Under the pieces are notes generated by a model that saw nothing but the letters and a program-made list of their open reading frames with translations, did no database searches and had not been told where the DNA came from. Below are positions 7,501 through 15,626 of a stretch of DNA of 46,356 nucleotides, piece by piece (the first letter of the stretch is position 1; the number at the start of each line of letters is the position of its first letter). Location: positions 12,340 through 58,695 of the forward strand of contig PLLM01000072.1 in NCBI GenBank assembly GCA_003141275.1, read 5' to 3'. This DNA is from Phycisphaerales bacterium (lineage in GTDB: Bacteria > Planctomycetota > Phycisphaerae > Sedimentisphaerales > Anaerobacaceae). Made by a program: the position numbers and the translations under genes.

Positions 7501-8681
7501 TTTTCTTGTCGGTCGCGGTTCTTATCGGTCTCGCCGGATTCGGCTCGTACTGGTTCTACCGATCTTTCGCCAACTTTGTTGATGCCAACGAAATGGGCGT
7601 CCCAGTTATTTTCGGCAACGCCGATCATGTGTGCGAAGGCGGCAGTTGTTGGATTTTTGTGCCATGGCTGCCCAAGGCCTGCAAGTGTTATCTGAAGATA
7701 TACCCCACGCGCATGTATAACCTTGAATATGATCCAATCAAGGTTATGTCAAAGGAAGGCGATTACCCCAAAGGTGGAAAACACCACATCTCTGTCGAGG
7801 TGGTCGTGGTGAGCAGGGCATACCTGAATTTTCCCAGAGAACGAGAGATGCTCGTCAACAAGGAAACAGATGAGCCGGTATGCTTTCTAAAAGATTTGAT
7901 GCCCCAAGAACGCAACGAGTTGAAAGTACATGAAGAGGTTGTGCGCCTAGGCGTCACACTTGTATGGGAAAGGACGCATCCGCTTATCGAAATTGTGAGG
8001 GCAGGTGTGCCTACCACAAAAGCAGAATTACAGGATTGGTCTGAGAAAGGAATGACCAGTGCTGTCCGTTCTGCTGGCGCCCAGATGACGTGGAAGGAGG
8101 CCAACGAAAACCCTGTCGCCTTCAAGGATATGGTTGAGAAGAGTTATTTGAAGGTAGACGGCGCGTTGATCCAAGCTGGTTTTAGGCCAAGTGGCATAAA
8201 ATTGGCTATCAAGCTCGTTGACCCGCCACAGCAACTCAAGGATGCTTTGGCTGGCGAGGCATCAGCGTCACATGTCGCGAAGCGTGAAGCGGTTGAGGTT
8301 GGCGATTCTCTATCCGAGATGGTAGATAAGCAGATTGCGGCAATGGAAAAACGTCACCCAATGACTAAGGAGGACTACCTGAAGGTGAGGCAAGAATGTC
8401 TCAATCAACTGACTCGCGACCGTACGATGCAAGGAGGAGGAAAGCTTATCGACATTCGAGTTGCCAGTGCCGATGGAACGCCATTCGCGCAAGGATCGAT
8501 TTCCGAAATCATCGCAGGCATCGTCGCTGCAGTCGCGGCCTCGTCGGCTTCCAAGGACCAAGGCAGTGACGGGCAAGGCAAGCTCGGAGGGTTCTACGGT
8601 GGTGGTCCGCAAGGAGGAAAAAAGAAAGAAGTATCAGATATGACCGAAGAAGAAAAGGAGGAAGAATTCAAGGACATATAA
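7494..8681 (+). CDS. SPFH/band-7-like membrane-anchored protein
   Basis: 395 residues from ATG 7494, with AAAGGAG 8 nt upstream. An N-terminal membrane segment (about residues 1-22) is followed by the juxtamembrane region VDANEMGVPVIFG and a band-7-type beta domain to about residue 190. An Ala/Glu/Lys-rich helical region includes VDPPQQLKDALAGEASASH, the position where prohibitin-like proteins have their coiled coil. The tail is Gly-rich (LGGFYGGGPQGG) and then acidic (MTEEEKEEEFKDI), a disordered end unusual for the family. Four Cys lie between about residues 45 and 65. SPFH proteins form large membrane scaffolds and often guard membrane proteases. The family call rests on overall pattern, so it is moderate. 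Confidence 0.6.
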   Translation: MLIFLSVAVLIGLAGFGSYWFYRSFANFVDANEMGVPVIFGNADHVCEGGSCWIFVPWLPKACKCYLKIYPTRMYNLEYDPIKVMSKEGDYPKGGKHHISVEVVVVSRAYLNFPREREMLVNKETDEPVCFLKDLMPQERNELKVHEEVVRLGVTLVWERTHPLIEIVRAGVPTTKAELQDWSEKGMTSAVRSAGAQMTWKEANENPVAFKDMVEKSYLKVDGALIQAGFRPSGIKLAIKLVDPPQQLKDALAGEASASHVAKREAVEVGDSLSEMVDKQIAAMEKRHPMTKEDYLKVRQECLNQLTRDRTMQGGGKLIDIRVASADGTPFAQGSISEIIAGIVAAVAASSASKDQGSDGQGKLGGFYGGGPQGGKKKEVSDMTEEEKEEEFKDI

Positions 8682-8692
8682 AGCAAATGGGG

Positions 8693-8902
8693 TCAACTCT
8701 CGACACCTGACGGACTGGTAGCCTCGCGCAGTTTATCCCATCGCGACTCTGCCAGCCGGCCGAACAACCCCCGGATGCTCCACCGGTATCGCATGACAGC
8801 ACGCCGGCCGCTAACACCCTCCGAGATGGACTCGTTCTGTTTCGGAAAATCTACGCTCCTGGCGTAGTAGCCGTTCCGGAATGCCCTGTTGTGATTTTCT
8901 GC
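8693..8902 (-). other. Unassigned open stretch without start codon
   Basis: In the otherwise empty 8682-8932 gap, the minus strand is open for 69 codons between two stops. It contains NRAFRNGYYARSVDFPKQ and RYRWSIRGLFGRLAESRWDK. It has no ATG or SD at its beginning; the first Met is internal. It may be the tail of a decayed gene, since the FRNGYY segment loosely recalls the IS256 transposase N-terminus. I cannot assign it. Confidence 0.2.
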
Positions 8903-8932
8903 TCAATGAATAAGTTCTCCTCGCCACCGCCA

Positions 8933-11566
8933 TTATTCTCCAAATCTGCGAATAAACCAGGTCTTAACCACCTGTGTCAGAATCGCATAACCCAGCAGTA
9001 TGACTGCCAGATACAGCCAGTACATCAGCGGGAGCGAGACAAACCCGAGCGTTTTAGCCAGAGGCGAAACTGTCAGCCAGGCGCCTACCACGACGATGAT
9101 TACGGAAGTGAGGATTAGCGGCCAACTGGCCCGGCTTTCGATAAATGGTATCTTGTTAGTGCGAATGACATGGATGATTAACGTCTGGGTGAAAATCGAC
9201 TCCACGAACCAGCCGGTATGGAACAGGGCCGGGTTTTGCCAACAGTTGAAAACGTACAGCATCATGAAGAACGTCGCATAATCGAAGATAGAGCTTATCG
9301 GCCCGATAAACAGAATAAAACGCAGTATTTGGCCAATCGTCCACTTGCGCGGCCTGGTCAGCCAGTCAGCGTCCACCTCGTCGGTGGGGATGGTGGTCTG
9401 CGAAAAGTCGTACAGGAGGTTGTTGGTCAGCACCTGGATAGGCAGCATGGGCAGGAAAGGCAGGAAGGCGCTGGCCCCCACGACACTGAACATGTTGCCG
9501 AAATTCGAGCTGGCCGCCATCTTGATGTACTTGATAATGTTGCCGAACACCCGCCGGCCTTCCAGCACGCCCTGCTCCAGTACCAGCAGGCTGTTTTCCA
9601 GCAGGATGATATCGGATGACTCCTTGGCGATGTCCACAGCGCTATCTACCGAGATGCCCACGTCAGCGGCTTTCAAGGCCGGCGCGTCGTTGATGCCGTC
9701 ACCCATGAACCCCAATACGTGCCCCTTGCTCTGGAGCGCACGGATGATGTGTTCCTTGTGAGCCGGGGCCAACCTTGCAAAAACGCTGGTCGCGCTGGCG
9801 GCTTCAGCTAATTCCGTCTCGCTCATCGTCTCGATTTGGGGGCCGAGCAAAAGATGCTCCACCGATATGCCGACTTCCTTGCAGATATAGGCGGTGATGA
9901 TTTCATTATCGCCGGTCAGTACCTTGACGTCCACGTTCAGGCCGTGAAGCCGCTTCAATGCTTCTGTGGCGGTGTCCTTTGGCGGGTCGAGGAAAGCCAG
10001 GAAACCCATCAGTATCAGATCCGACTCATCCTTGACCGAATACACCGGCTCATCTGAACCGCCCGGCATCTGCTTATACGCCAGGGCAATCACACGGAAG
10101 CCCTGACCATTCAGGTCGTCCGCTATCTGCCTGCGTTTGGCGTCGTGTTCGGGCTGAACAGGAATTACTCCTCCATTGGTTTCCACACGGGTGCACAAAC
10201 TCAGCACTTCATCCACCGCGCCTTTACAAATCAGCGTGTTCAACCCGGTTTCATCTTCCACAACCACCGACATTCGGCGACGCACGAAGTCGAAAGGTAT
10301 CTCGTCTATCTTGCGGTACTTCTCCTTAGCTTTCAGGCGTTCTTCCAGTTCCTCATGGTCAAGAATCGCCTCGTCCAGCAGGTTCTTCAATCCGGTATGG
10401 TGGTAGCTGTTCAGGTAGCCGTATTGCAGCACCTTCTCGCTGGGTTCGCCGTTCACGTCCAAGTGCTTTTCGAGCACAATCTTGCCCTGGGTTAGGGTGC
10501 CGGTCTTGTCGGTGCACAGCACGTCCATCGCCCCAAAGTTCTGGATGGCGTTGAGGCGCTTGACTATCACTTTCTTGCGTGACATCATGATGGCGCCCTT
10601 GGACAGGTTGACGGTTACTATCATAGGCAGCATCTCTGGGGTCAGCCCGACTGCCACGGCCATGGCAAACAGGAAAGCTTCCAGCCAGTTGTGCTTGCTA
10701 AGCCCGTTGATCAGGAAAACAGCCGGAACCATTACGGCGATGAAGCATATCATCAGCCAGGTGAACTTGTTCACGCCCTTGTCGAAGCTGGTGAGTTGGC
10801 GCTGCCCGACTATGCTGGCAGCCAGCGAGCCAAAGTAGGTACGGTCTCCTGTTTGAATGACCACGGCGGTCGCGGAGCCGCTCTCCACGTTGGAACCAAG
10901 GAAGCAGAGGTTAGGCAAATCGAGCGGATTTTGAACGTCTGCCGACGCCTGGGCGGCTTTCTTCTCCACAGGCAGGGCTTCGCCGGTGAGGGCCGCCTGA
11001 TTCAGAAACAGGTCTTTGGCGGAAAGCACCCGTACATCAGCAGGCACCATATCACCGGCCGCCAGCCGGATGATATCGCCGGGCACTAACATCTTGAGCG
11101 ATACTTCTTCTTCCTTGCCCCCCCGCACCAGCGTCGCCGTGTTGCTGACCATCGCTTGGAGCTTCTCGGCCGCGTTATCGGCACGCATCTCCTGGAAGAA
11201 ACGCAAACCCACACCCAGAACCACCATCACGAAAATGACCACCGTCGCCCGCTGGTCACCGGTTAGATAGGAAAGCACGCCCAGCGCCGTGAGCAGGAGG
11301 ACCAATGGATTCTTGACGTTACCCAGGAGGCGCATCAGGGCAGATTTATGTTTCTCTCGGGCAATCTCGTTCGTCCCGACCTGCTTCAGGCGAGAATCGG
11401 CTTGGGCCTCGGTAAGGCCGCTTAGTTGCGATTCAAGCTCCTTCAGGACGGTATCGGTATCGGCACGCGCTTTTTCCAATAGTTCAGCGGAATAATGCAC
11501 ACCGTTGCCGCCAGGGAGGTTACCTGGGTGCTGAGATGCGTTCATAATCTTCTTTGAAATTTCCAT
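8933..11566 (-). CDS. mgtA: Magnesium-translocating P-type ATPase
   Basis: 877 residues, the usual MgtA/MgtB size. Actuator motif TGEALPVEK (about residue 195), phosphorylation motif CTDKTGTLTQG (Asp near 352), hinge MGDGINDAPALKAADVG and about ten membrane segments are present. Features specific to Mg2+ ATPases are YLNSYHHTGLKNLLDEAIL after the phosphorylation site and PTDEVDADWLTRPRKWTI plus HTGWFVESIFTQTLIIHVIRT-type sequence near the C-terminus. It imports Mg2+ across the inner membrane using ATP. It starts 4 nt after the stop of the H+-ATPase gene, so the two pumps form one operon. No Mg2+-sensing leader is visible, because the gene is internal to the operon. Confidence 0.93.
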   Translation of the reverse strand: MEISKKIMNASQHPGNLPGGNGVHYSAELLEKARADTDTVLKELESQLSGLTEAQADSRLKQVGTNEIAREKHKSALMRLLGNVKNPLVLLLTALGVLSYLTGDQRATVVIFVMVVLGVGLRFFQEMRADNAAEKLQAMVSNTATLVRGGKEEEVSLKMLVPGDIIRLAAGDMVPADVRVLSAKDLFLNQAALTGEALPVEKKAAQASADVQNPLDLPNLCFLGSNVESGSATAVVIQTGDRTYFGSLAASIVGQRQLTSFDKGVNKFTWLMICFIAVMVPAVFLINGLSKHNWLEAFLFAMAVAVGLTPEMLPMIVTVNLSKGAIMMSRKKVIVKRLNAIQNFGAMDVLCTDKTGTLTQGKIVLEKHLDVNGEPSEKVLQYGYLNSYHHTGLKNLLDEAILDHEELEERLKAKEKYRKIDEIPFDFVRRRMSVVVEDETGLNTLICKGAVDEVLSLCTRVETNGGVIPVQPEHDAKRRQIADDLNGQGFRVIALAYKQMPGGSDEPVYSVKDESDLILMGFLAFLDPPKDTATEALKRLHGLNVDVKVLTGDNEIITAYICKEVGISVEHLLLGPQIETMSETELAEAASATSVFARLAPAHKEHIIRALQSKGHVLGFMGDGINDAPALKAADVGISVDSAVDIAKESSDIILLENSLLVLEQGVLEGRRVFGNIIKYIKMAASSNFGNMFSVVGASAFLPFLPMLPIQVLTNNLLYDFSQTTIPTDEVDADWLTRPRKWTIGQILRFILFIGPISSIFDYATFFMMLYVFNCWQNPALFHTGWFVESIFTQTLIIHVIRTNKIPFIESRASWPLILTSVIIVVVGAWLTVSPLAKTLGFVSLPLMYWLYLAVILLGYAILTQVVKTWFIRRFGE

Positions 11567-11570
11567 TCAT

Positions 11571-14060
11571 TCATGCCTTTACTGTATGCTGTATCGCCTT
11601 TGCTTTGGCGGGATCAAAAATCCGATATGCGAGCAGTTTCACGCGGTCGTTCACGAGGAACCACAGCAACGCATAACCCCACACGAACCCGGCCCAACCC
11701 CAGCCGAGGGGTGTCATAAACAGTCCATAAACCGCTATCAACGTCGCAATTATTTGCGTGCCGAGCACTGCCCCCCATAAGATCCGCGCGGGGCGTATGG
11801 ACCAGAACGGGCCGCGCGTGCGCGTGAGGAAAATCGTCAGATGTCCCGCAACAGATAGCTTCAAATACATAAGCGTCTGGATGTGCGCACGGTCGAGGTG
11901 AAAGACGCACTCGCCGAGATAAAACAAGCCGAAGGCCGAGACGACCCCGATGACGCCCAGCACCGTGGCGATGCCCAGTACCATGCGCATGTTCCATGCC
12001 TCGGGCTGATCCTTGTAATGAACGTTGTCATAGGCAATGGACAGGATGGCGCCATCGTTGAGCAACGCCAGCATCACTATCATCACCGCAGTCAATGGAT
12101 AAAAGTTGAAGACCAGGATTGCCAGCGTCATGAACAACAGCACGCGGATTGTCTCGGCGATACGGTAAATCGCGTAACTGTTCATCCGCTGGAAAATTCT
12201 CCGGCTTTCTTTGATAGCGTCAATAATAACAGAGAGGCCGGGCGTAAGCAGTACAATGGCCGCAGCCGCTCGCGCCGCATCTGTCGCTGCCGAAACGGCG
12301 ATGCCGCAGTCGGCTTTCTTCAGCGCGGGGGCATCGTTCACCCCGTCGCCCGTCATGCCGACGATGTGGCCGCGTTTTTGCAGGACATCCACAATATGAA
12401 ACTTGTGTTCGGGGAACACCTGGGCGAAGCCGTCCGCTTTCTCGATGGACTCGGCCACCGTTGCGGTCTCCTGCTTTTTCGAGTTGCCCAAGCCGGCGGC
12501 ATCGAGGATATTTGTGCCCATGTCTAACTTTTTGGCGGTTTCCTTGGCGATGGCCAGTGCATCGCCTGTAACCATCTTTACACTCACACCCATCTGTCGG
12601 GCAGTCGCGATGGTTGCCTTGGCATCTTCCCGTGGCGGATCGAACAGTGGCAACACACCAAGAAACTGCCATTGGCCTTCCCCCTCGGCCCTCGCCACGC
12701 CCAACGAACGAAAGCCGCGTGCCGCGAACTCGTTGACCGCCTTCTCGATGGCGGGTTTCACCTGTCCGGCATTGGCCGACAATTCCAAAATCACCTGCGG
12801 CGCGCCCTTGGTCACCTTGAACGTCTTTCCGTCTTTGGCTTTGACGGCGGCCTCGGTACGTTTATGCACAGGATCGAACGGCTGGAAATGAACCACCTCG
12901 TAATTCTTTAACGAATCCTTGTCTTTCAGGCCGCCCAAAACGGCCAGGTCAATGGTGTCGTTATTGTCTGCTCGCGATGCCAGCGCGGCATTGATGATAA
13001 CTTGCTCAGCAGGACAATTGTTCACGCTGAACGGATCGCCCAGTGTCAGTTTGTTCTGTGTCAGGGTACCGGTCTTGTCCGCACACAGCACGTCCACGCC
13101 CGCCAATTCCTCGATGGCCACCAACCGGCTCACAATCGTCTCCTTTTTGGCAAGCAGGCGAGCACCGACCGCCATCGTCACCGACAACACCGTCGGCATC
13201 GCCACGGGAATGGCCGCTACGGTCAGCACCAGGGCAAACTGCAACGTGGTGAGAATCCGGTCGCCGCGGAAAATAGCGACAGTAATAATCACCGCCACCA
13301 GAGCCACAGCGAGGATAATCAGATAATTGCCAATCTTCAGCACCGCGCGTTGAAAGTGGCTGACGGTGTGCGCTTCCTGCACCAGTTGCGCCGTCTTGCC
13401 GAAGTAGGTGTTGGCGCCCGTGGCATAGACCATTGCGCCTATTTCACCCTGACGAATAATCGAACCTGAAAACACCGCCTCGCCGGATTTGCGAGTGGCA
13501 GGCAATGACTCTCCCGTCAGGGCGGACTGATCCACTTCTACCGGGTCGCCCTCCAATAAGCGCGCATCCGCCGGCACAATATCGCCCAGGCGCACGCGAA
13601 TGACATCTCCCGGCACCAACTCACTCGCATCCGGGGTGACCCACTTTCCGTCGCGTTTCACCCTGGCCTTGATTGCCAGCTTGGCCTTCAGGGCAGCGAT
13701 GGCGTTGCCCGCCTCGTGTTCTTCCCAGAATCCGACCACGGCGTTGGCAACAAGCAAAAGGAGGATGATGAAAAAATCAGGCCAGTGCCGGACAATGCCC
13801 GACAGAATTACCGCCACTTCGATCATCCACGGGATGGGTCCCCAAAAATAACTGAGGAATTTCAGGAACGGATTGGTTTTCTTTTCTTCAATCTCGTTAG
13901 GCCCATACTGGGTCAGCCGTTTCTGCGCCTCGGCCTGACTGAGGCCTTCCGGCGACGACGCCAGTTTTTTCTCCAACTCCGGCATGGGCAGGGATTTCAA
14001 ATCGTCCTTCGCCTCGGACTTCGATTCGGGAACCTTTGCCTGTTCAGTATTAGGTTCCAT
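11571..14060 (-). CDS. Plasma-membrane-type proton-efflux P-type ATPase (P3A)
   Basis: 829 residues with GGAG before the ATG. The N-terminus has KSLPMPELEKKL, then the cation-ATPase N-domain (SQAEAQKRLTQYGPNEI). Motifs are TGESLPATR (actuator), CADKTGTLTQNKL (Asp near residue 327), VKMVTGDALAIAKETA, and MTGDGVNDAPALKKADCGIAV. YFWGPIPWMIEVAVILS and the short C-terminus match bacterial and archaeal members of the fungal/plant H+-ATPase group. It would pump H+ outward using ATP, useful for pH homeostasis or building a proton motive force when respiration is limited. It lies between the class I aldolase gene and mgtA in one tight operon. Confidence 0.92.
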   Translation of the reverse strand: MEPNTEQAKVPESKSEAKDDLKSLPMPELEKKLASSPEGLSQAEAQKRLTQYGPNEIEEKKTNPFLKFLSYFWGPIPWMIEVAVILSGIVRHWPDFFIILLLLVANAVVGFWEEHEAGNAIAALKAKLAIKARVKRDGKWVTPDASELVPGDVIRVRLGDIVPADARLLEGDPVEVDQSALTGESLPATRKSGEAVFSGSIIRQGEIGAMVYATGANTYFGKTAQLVQEAHTVSHFQRAVLKIGNYLIILAVALVAVIITVAIFRGDRILTTLQFALVLTVAAIPVAMPTVLSVTMAVGARLLAKKETIVSRLVAIEELAGVDVLCADKTGTLTQNKLTLGDPFSVNNCPAEQVIINAALASRADNNDTIDLAVLGGLKDKDSLKNYEVVHFQPFDPVHKRTEAAVKAKDGKTFKVTKGAPQVILELSANAGQVKPAIEKAVNEFAARGFRSLGVARAEGEGQWQFLGVLPLFDPPREDAKATIATARQMGVSVKMVTGDALAIAKETAKKLDMGTNILDAAGLGNSKKQETATVAESIEKADGFAQVFPEHKFHIVDVLQKRGHIVGMTGDGVNDAPALKKADCGIAVSAATDAARAAAAIVLLTPGLSVIIDAIKESRRIFQRMNSYAIYRIAETIRVLLFMTLAILVFNFYPLTAVMIVMLALLNDGAILSIAYDNVHYKDQPEAWNMRMVLGIATVLGVIGVVSAFGLFYLGECVFHLDRAHIQTLMYLKLSVAGHLTIFLTRTRGPFWSIRPARILWGAVLGTQIIATLIAVYGLFMTPLGWGWAGFVWGYALLWFLVNDRVKLLAYRIFDPAKAKAIQHTVKA

Positions 14061-14082
14061 AATGGGTATTCTCCTTTTTTTG

Positions 14083-14124
14083 CTATGCCGCAGGGCTCGT
14101 GAGTTGCGGGATACTTGTTGTCAT
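14083..14124 (-). other. Possible 13-codon ORF between aldolase and H+-ATPase genes
   Basis: The aldolase stop overlaps an ATG (ATGA), preceded by AAAGGAC, which opens a 13-residue frame (MTTSIPQLTSPAA) ending 22 nt before the H+-ATPase ATG. It could be a translated spacer or chance. No family is known to me. Confidence 0.2.
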
Positions 14125-15149
14125 GCTTTTGTCCTTTCCATCGCGGAATTGTATTCGCCACGGCGCGCAGCCCGGTTGCACATGGCTCGATGATACAGAG
14201 CTTGCTGTGCCGCCAACACGTGGGCCTTCTCGCCTCGCCAAATCTCCAAAGCCGGTTGCTGGATGGCGCGGGCAAACGAAAACGCCAACGCCCAAGGCAG
14301 TCGTGACTTGAATCTAACATTCATGGCATTCAAACGGGCCGAGGCCAGTTCGCCGGGTTGGCCGCCCGACAAGAACGCAATCCCAGGAACGGCAGCGGGA
14401 ACGGCTCGCAAGAGACACTGCACCGTGGCGTCAGCCACCTCGTCCACCGCTTCCTGCTTGGGGCAGGTCAATCCCGGAAGCACCATATTGGGCTTCAGGA
14501 TCATACCCTCCGGCATCACCCGTTGTGTGTAAAGCTGGTTGAAAACCGTTCGCAGGACTTCCTCCGTTACCTCGCTGCACCGCTCTATGGTATGCTCGCC
14601 GTCCATAAGCACTTCCGGCTCGACGACTGGGACCAGTCCGGCTTCCTGGCACAACGCGGCATAGCGGGCCAGCGCCTGCGCGTTGGCCTCGATGCAACCC
14701 CGGCTGGGAAGACAATCGCCCACGGCAATCACCGCTCGCCACTTGGCAAAACGGGCGCCCATTTGAGAGTATTCAGCGAGGCGGTCTCGCAATCCGTCCA
14801 GACCTTCGGTTATTTTCTCTCTGGGATGACCTGCCATGTCCTTTGCGCCGGTGTCAACTTTGATACCGGGAATGATTCCCGCATCGGTGATGACTTTAAC
14901 AAAGGGAGTGCCATCTTTCTTCTGCTGGCGGATTGTCTCGTCGTAGAGGATCACGCCACTAATGCACTCACCGAGACCGGGTGTGGTCACAATCAACTCC
15001 CGATAGGCGCGCCGGGTCTCCTCGGTCTGGGGAATCCCCAACCTGGCAAATCGTTTGTTGCAGGTTGGATTACTTTCATCCATCGCCAGCAGGCCCTTGT
15101 CGCCGGCGACCAGCGTCCTCGCGGTATCTATAAGCTCTTGCATATTCAT
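14121..15149 (-). CDS. fbaB: Fructose-bisphosphate aldolase, class I
   Basis: 342 residues, typical of class I (Schiff-base) aldolases of the animal/plant type. LLAMDESNPTCNKRF is the N-terminal signature, KWRAVI carries the active-site Lys of the central barrel, GMILKPNMVLPG holds the Schiff-base Lys (about residue 217), and FLSGGQ binds the phosphate. It cleaves fructose-1,6-bisphosphate to DHAP and glyceraldehyde-3-phosphate, or runs in reverse in gluconeogenesis. No metal-site His pattern of class II enzymes is present. AAGGAAC precedes the ATG. It fits with the glycogen and transaldolase genes of this block as central carbon metabolism. The symbol is by function; the protein is of the eukaryotic-like rather than DhnA-like class. 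Confidence 0.92.
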   Translation of the reverse strand: MNMQELIDTARTLVAGDKGLLAMDESNPTCNKRFARLGIPQTEETRRAYRELIVTTPGLGECISGVILYDETIRQQKKDGTPFVKVITDAGIIPGIKVDTGAKDMAGHPREKITEGLDGLRDRLAEYSQMGARFAKWRAVIAVGDCLPSRGCIEANAQALARYAALCQEAGLVPVVEPEVLMDGEHTIERCSEVTEEVLRTVFNQLYTQRVMPEGMILKPNMVLPGLTCPKQEAVDEVADATVQCLLRAVPAAVPGIAFLSGGQPGELASARLNAMNVRFKSRLPWALAFSFARAIQQPALEIWRGEKAHVLAAQQALYHRAMCNRAARRGEYNSAMERTKA

Positions 15150-15176
15150 TTGTTATGGTTCCTTGGTTGTGAAAGT

Positions 15177-15404
15177 CTATGGGGTACTGCTATTTTCCGA
15201 CGGCGGCTGCTGCGGTTGGATGCGAGGCCGCAATGCCAAGTTATAGCTCAGCGTGTAATATATCATGGCAGCTAACATCAAAAACAAGAAAATCCAAAAA
15301 CTCCAGGTATGATGTATCCGTTTCCAGTAAGGCTTATCGTCATAATGCTTCTTGTTGTGCTCCTCCCTTTCCTGCCGATGATGATTGTGTCCATTTTCAC
15401 TCAT
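15177..15404 (-). CDS. Small single-pass membrane protein, unknown function
   Basis: 75 residues, with AAGGACGG upstream of the ATG. The N-terminal half is very hydrophilic and His/Lys/Glu-rich (NGHNHHRQEREEHNKKHYDD), one membrane segment follows (about residues 35-55, SFWIFLFLMLAAMIYYTLSY), and the short C-terminal tail is Pro/Gln-rich. It overlaps the end of the preceding 55-residue gene by 8 bp and precedes the aldolase gene by 27 nt. The His-rich head could bind metal, but that is only a guess from composition. I do not recognise a family. Confidence 0.6.
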   Translation of the reverse strand: MSENGHNHHRQEREEHNKKHYDDKPYWKRIHHTWSFWIFLFLMLAAMIYYTLSYNLALRPRIQPQQPPSENSSTP

Positions 15405-15564
15405 TGGTTCCGTCCTTTCTTGATTCTATTTCCAATAATCCCGATACGGTGATCTTATCCCTTTTCTCTATCCATTTCCAGTTGCGTATTTCCGGCATAG
15501 GCATGGATTTGAGACCTTCTTTATCCTCGGTTTTAACGTCGGGCTTGGTTGCATTTAAACCCAT
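15397..15564 (-). CDS. 55-residue protein with an H+-ATPase-like N-terminal motif
   Basis: The minus strand from ATG 15564 encodes MGLNATKPDVKTEDKEG, then LKSMPMPEIRNWKWIEKRDK, and ends in ESRKDGTNE. AGAGGA lies 9 nt upstream. It overlaps the next small gene by 8 bp, which supports real translation. LKSMPMPEI closely matches LKSLPMPEL at the N-terminus of the H+-ATPase encoded about 1.5 kb downstream in the same operon, both preceded by an acidic/Lys stretch. It has no membrane segment or signal peptide. It could mimic or bind the same partner as the ATPase tail, or be a relic of a duplicated ATPase start. The function is unknown. Confidence 0.5.
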   Translation of the reverse strand: MGLNATKPDVKTEDKEGLKSMPMPEIRNWKWIEKRDKITVSGLLEIESRKDGTNE

Positions 15565-15626
15565 ACTGACTATCCTCTTATTTTTGTTAATTCATTCCTG
15601 TTTTTGAAATTTCCATAAATGGGTTT

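Noticed and set aside
11883-12527. Plus-strand frame of 214 codons opposite the H+-ATPase
   Set aside because: Antisense shadow; His/Arg/Gln-rich composition and no recognised domain.
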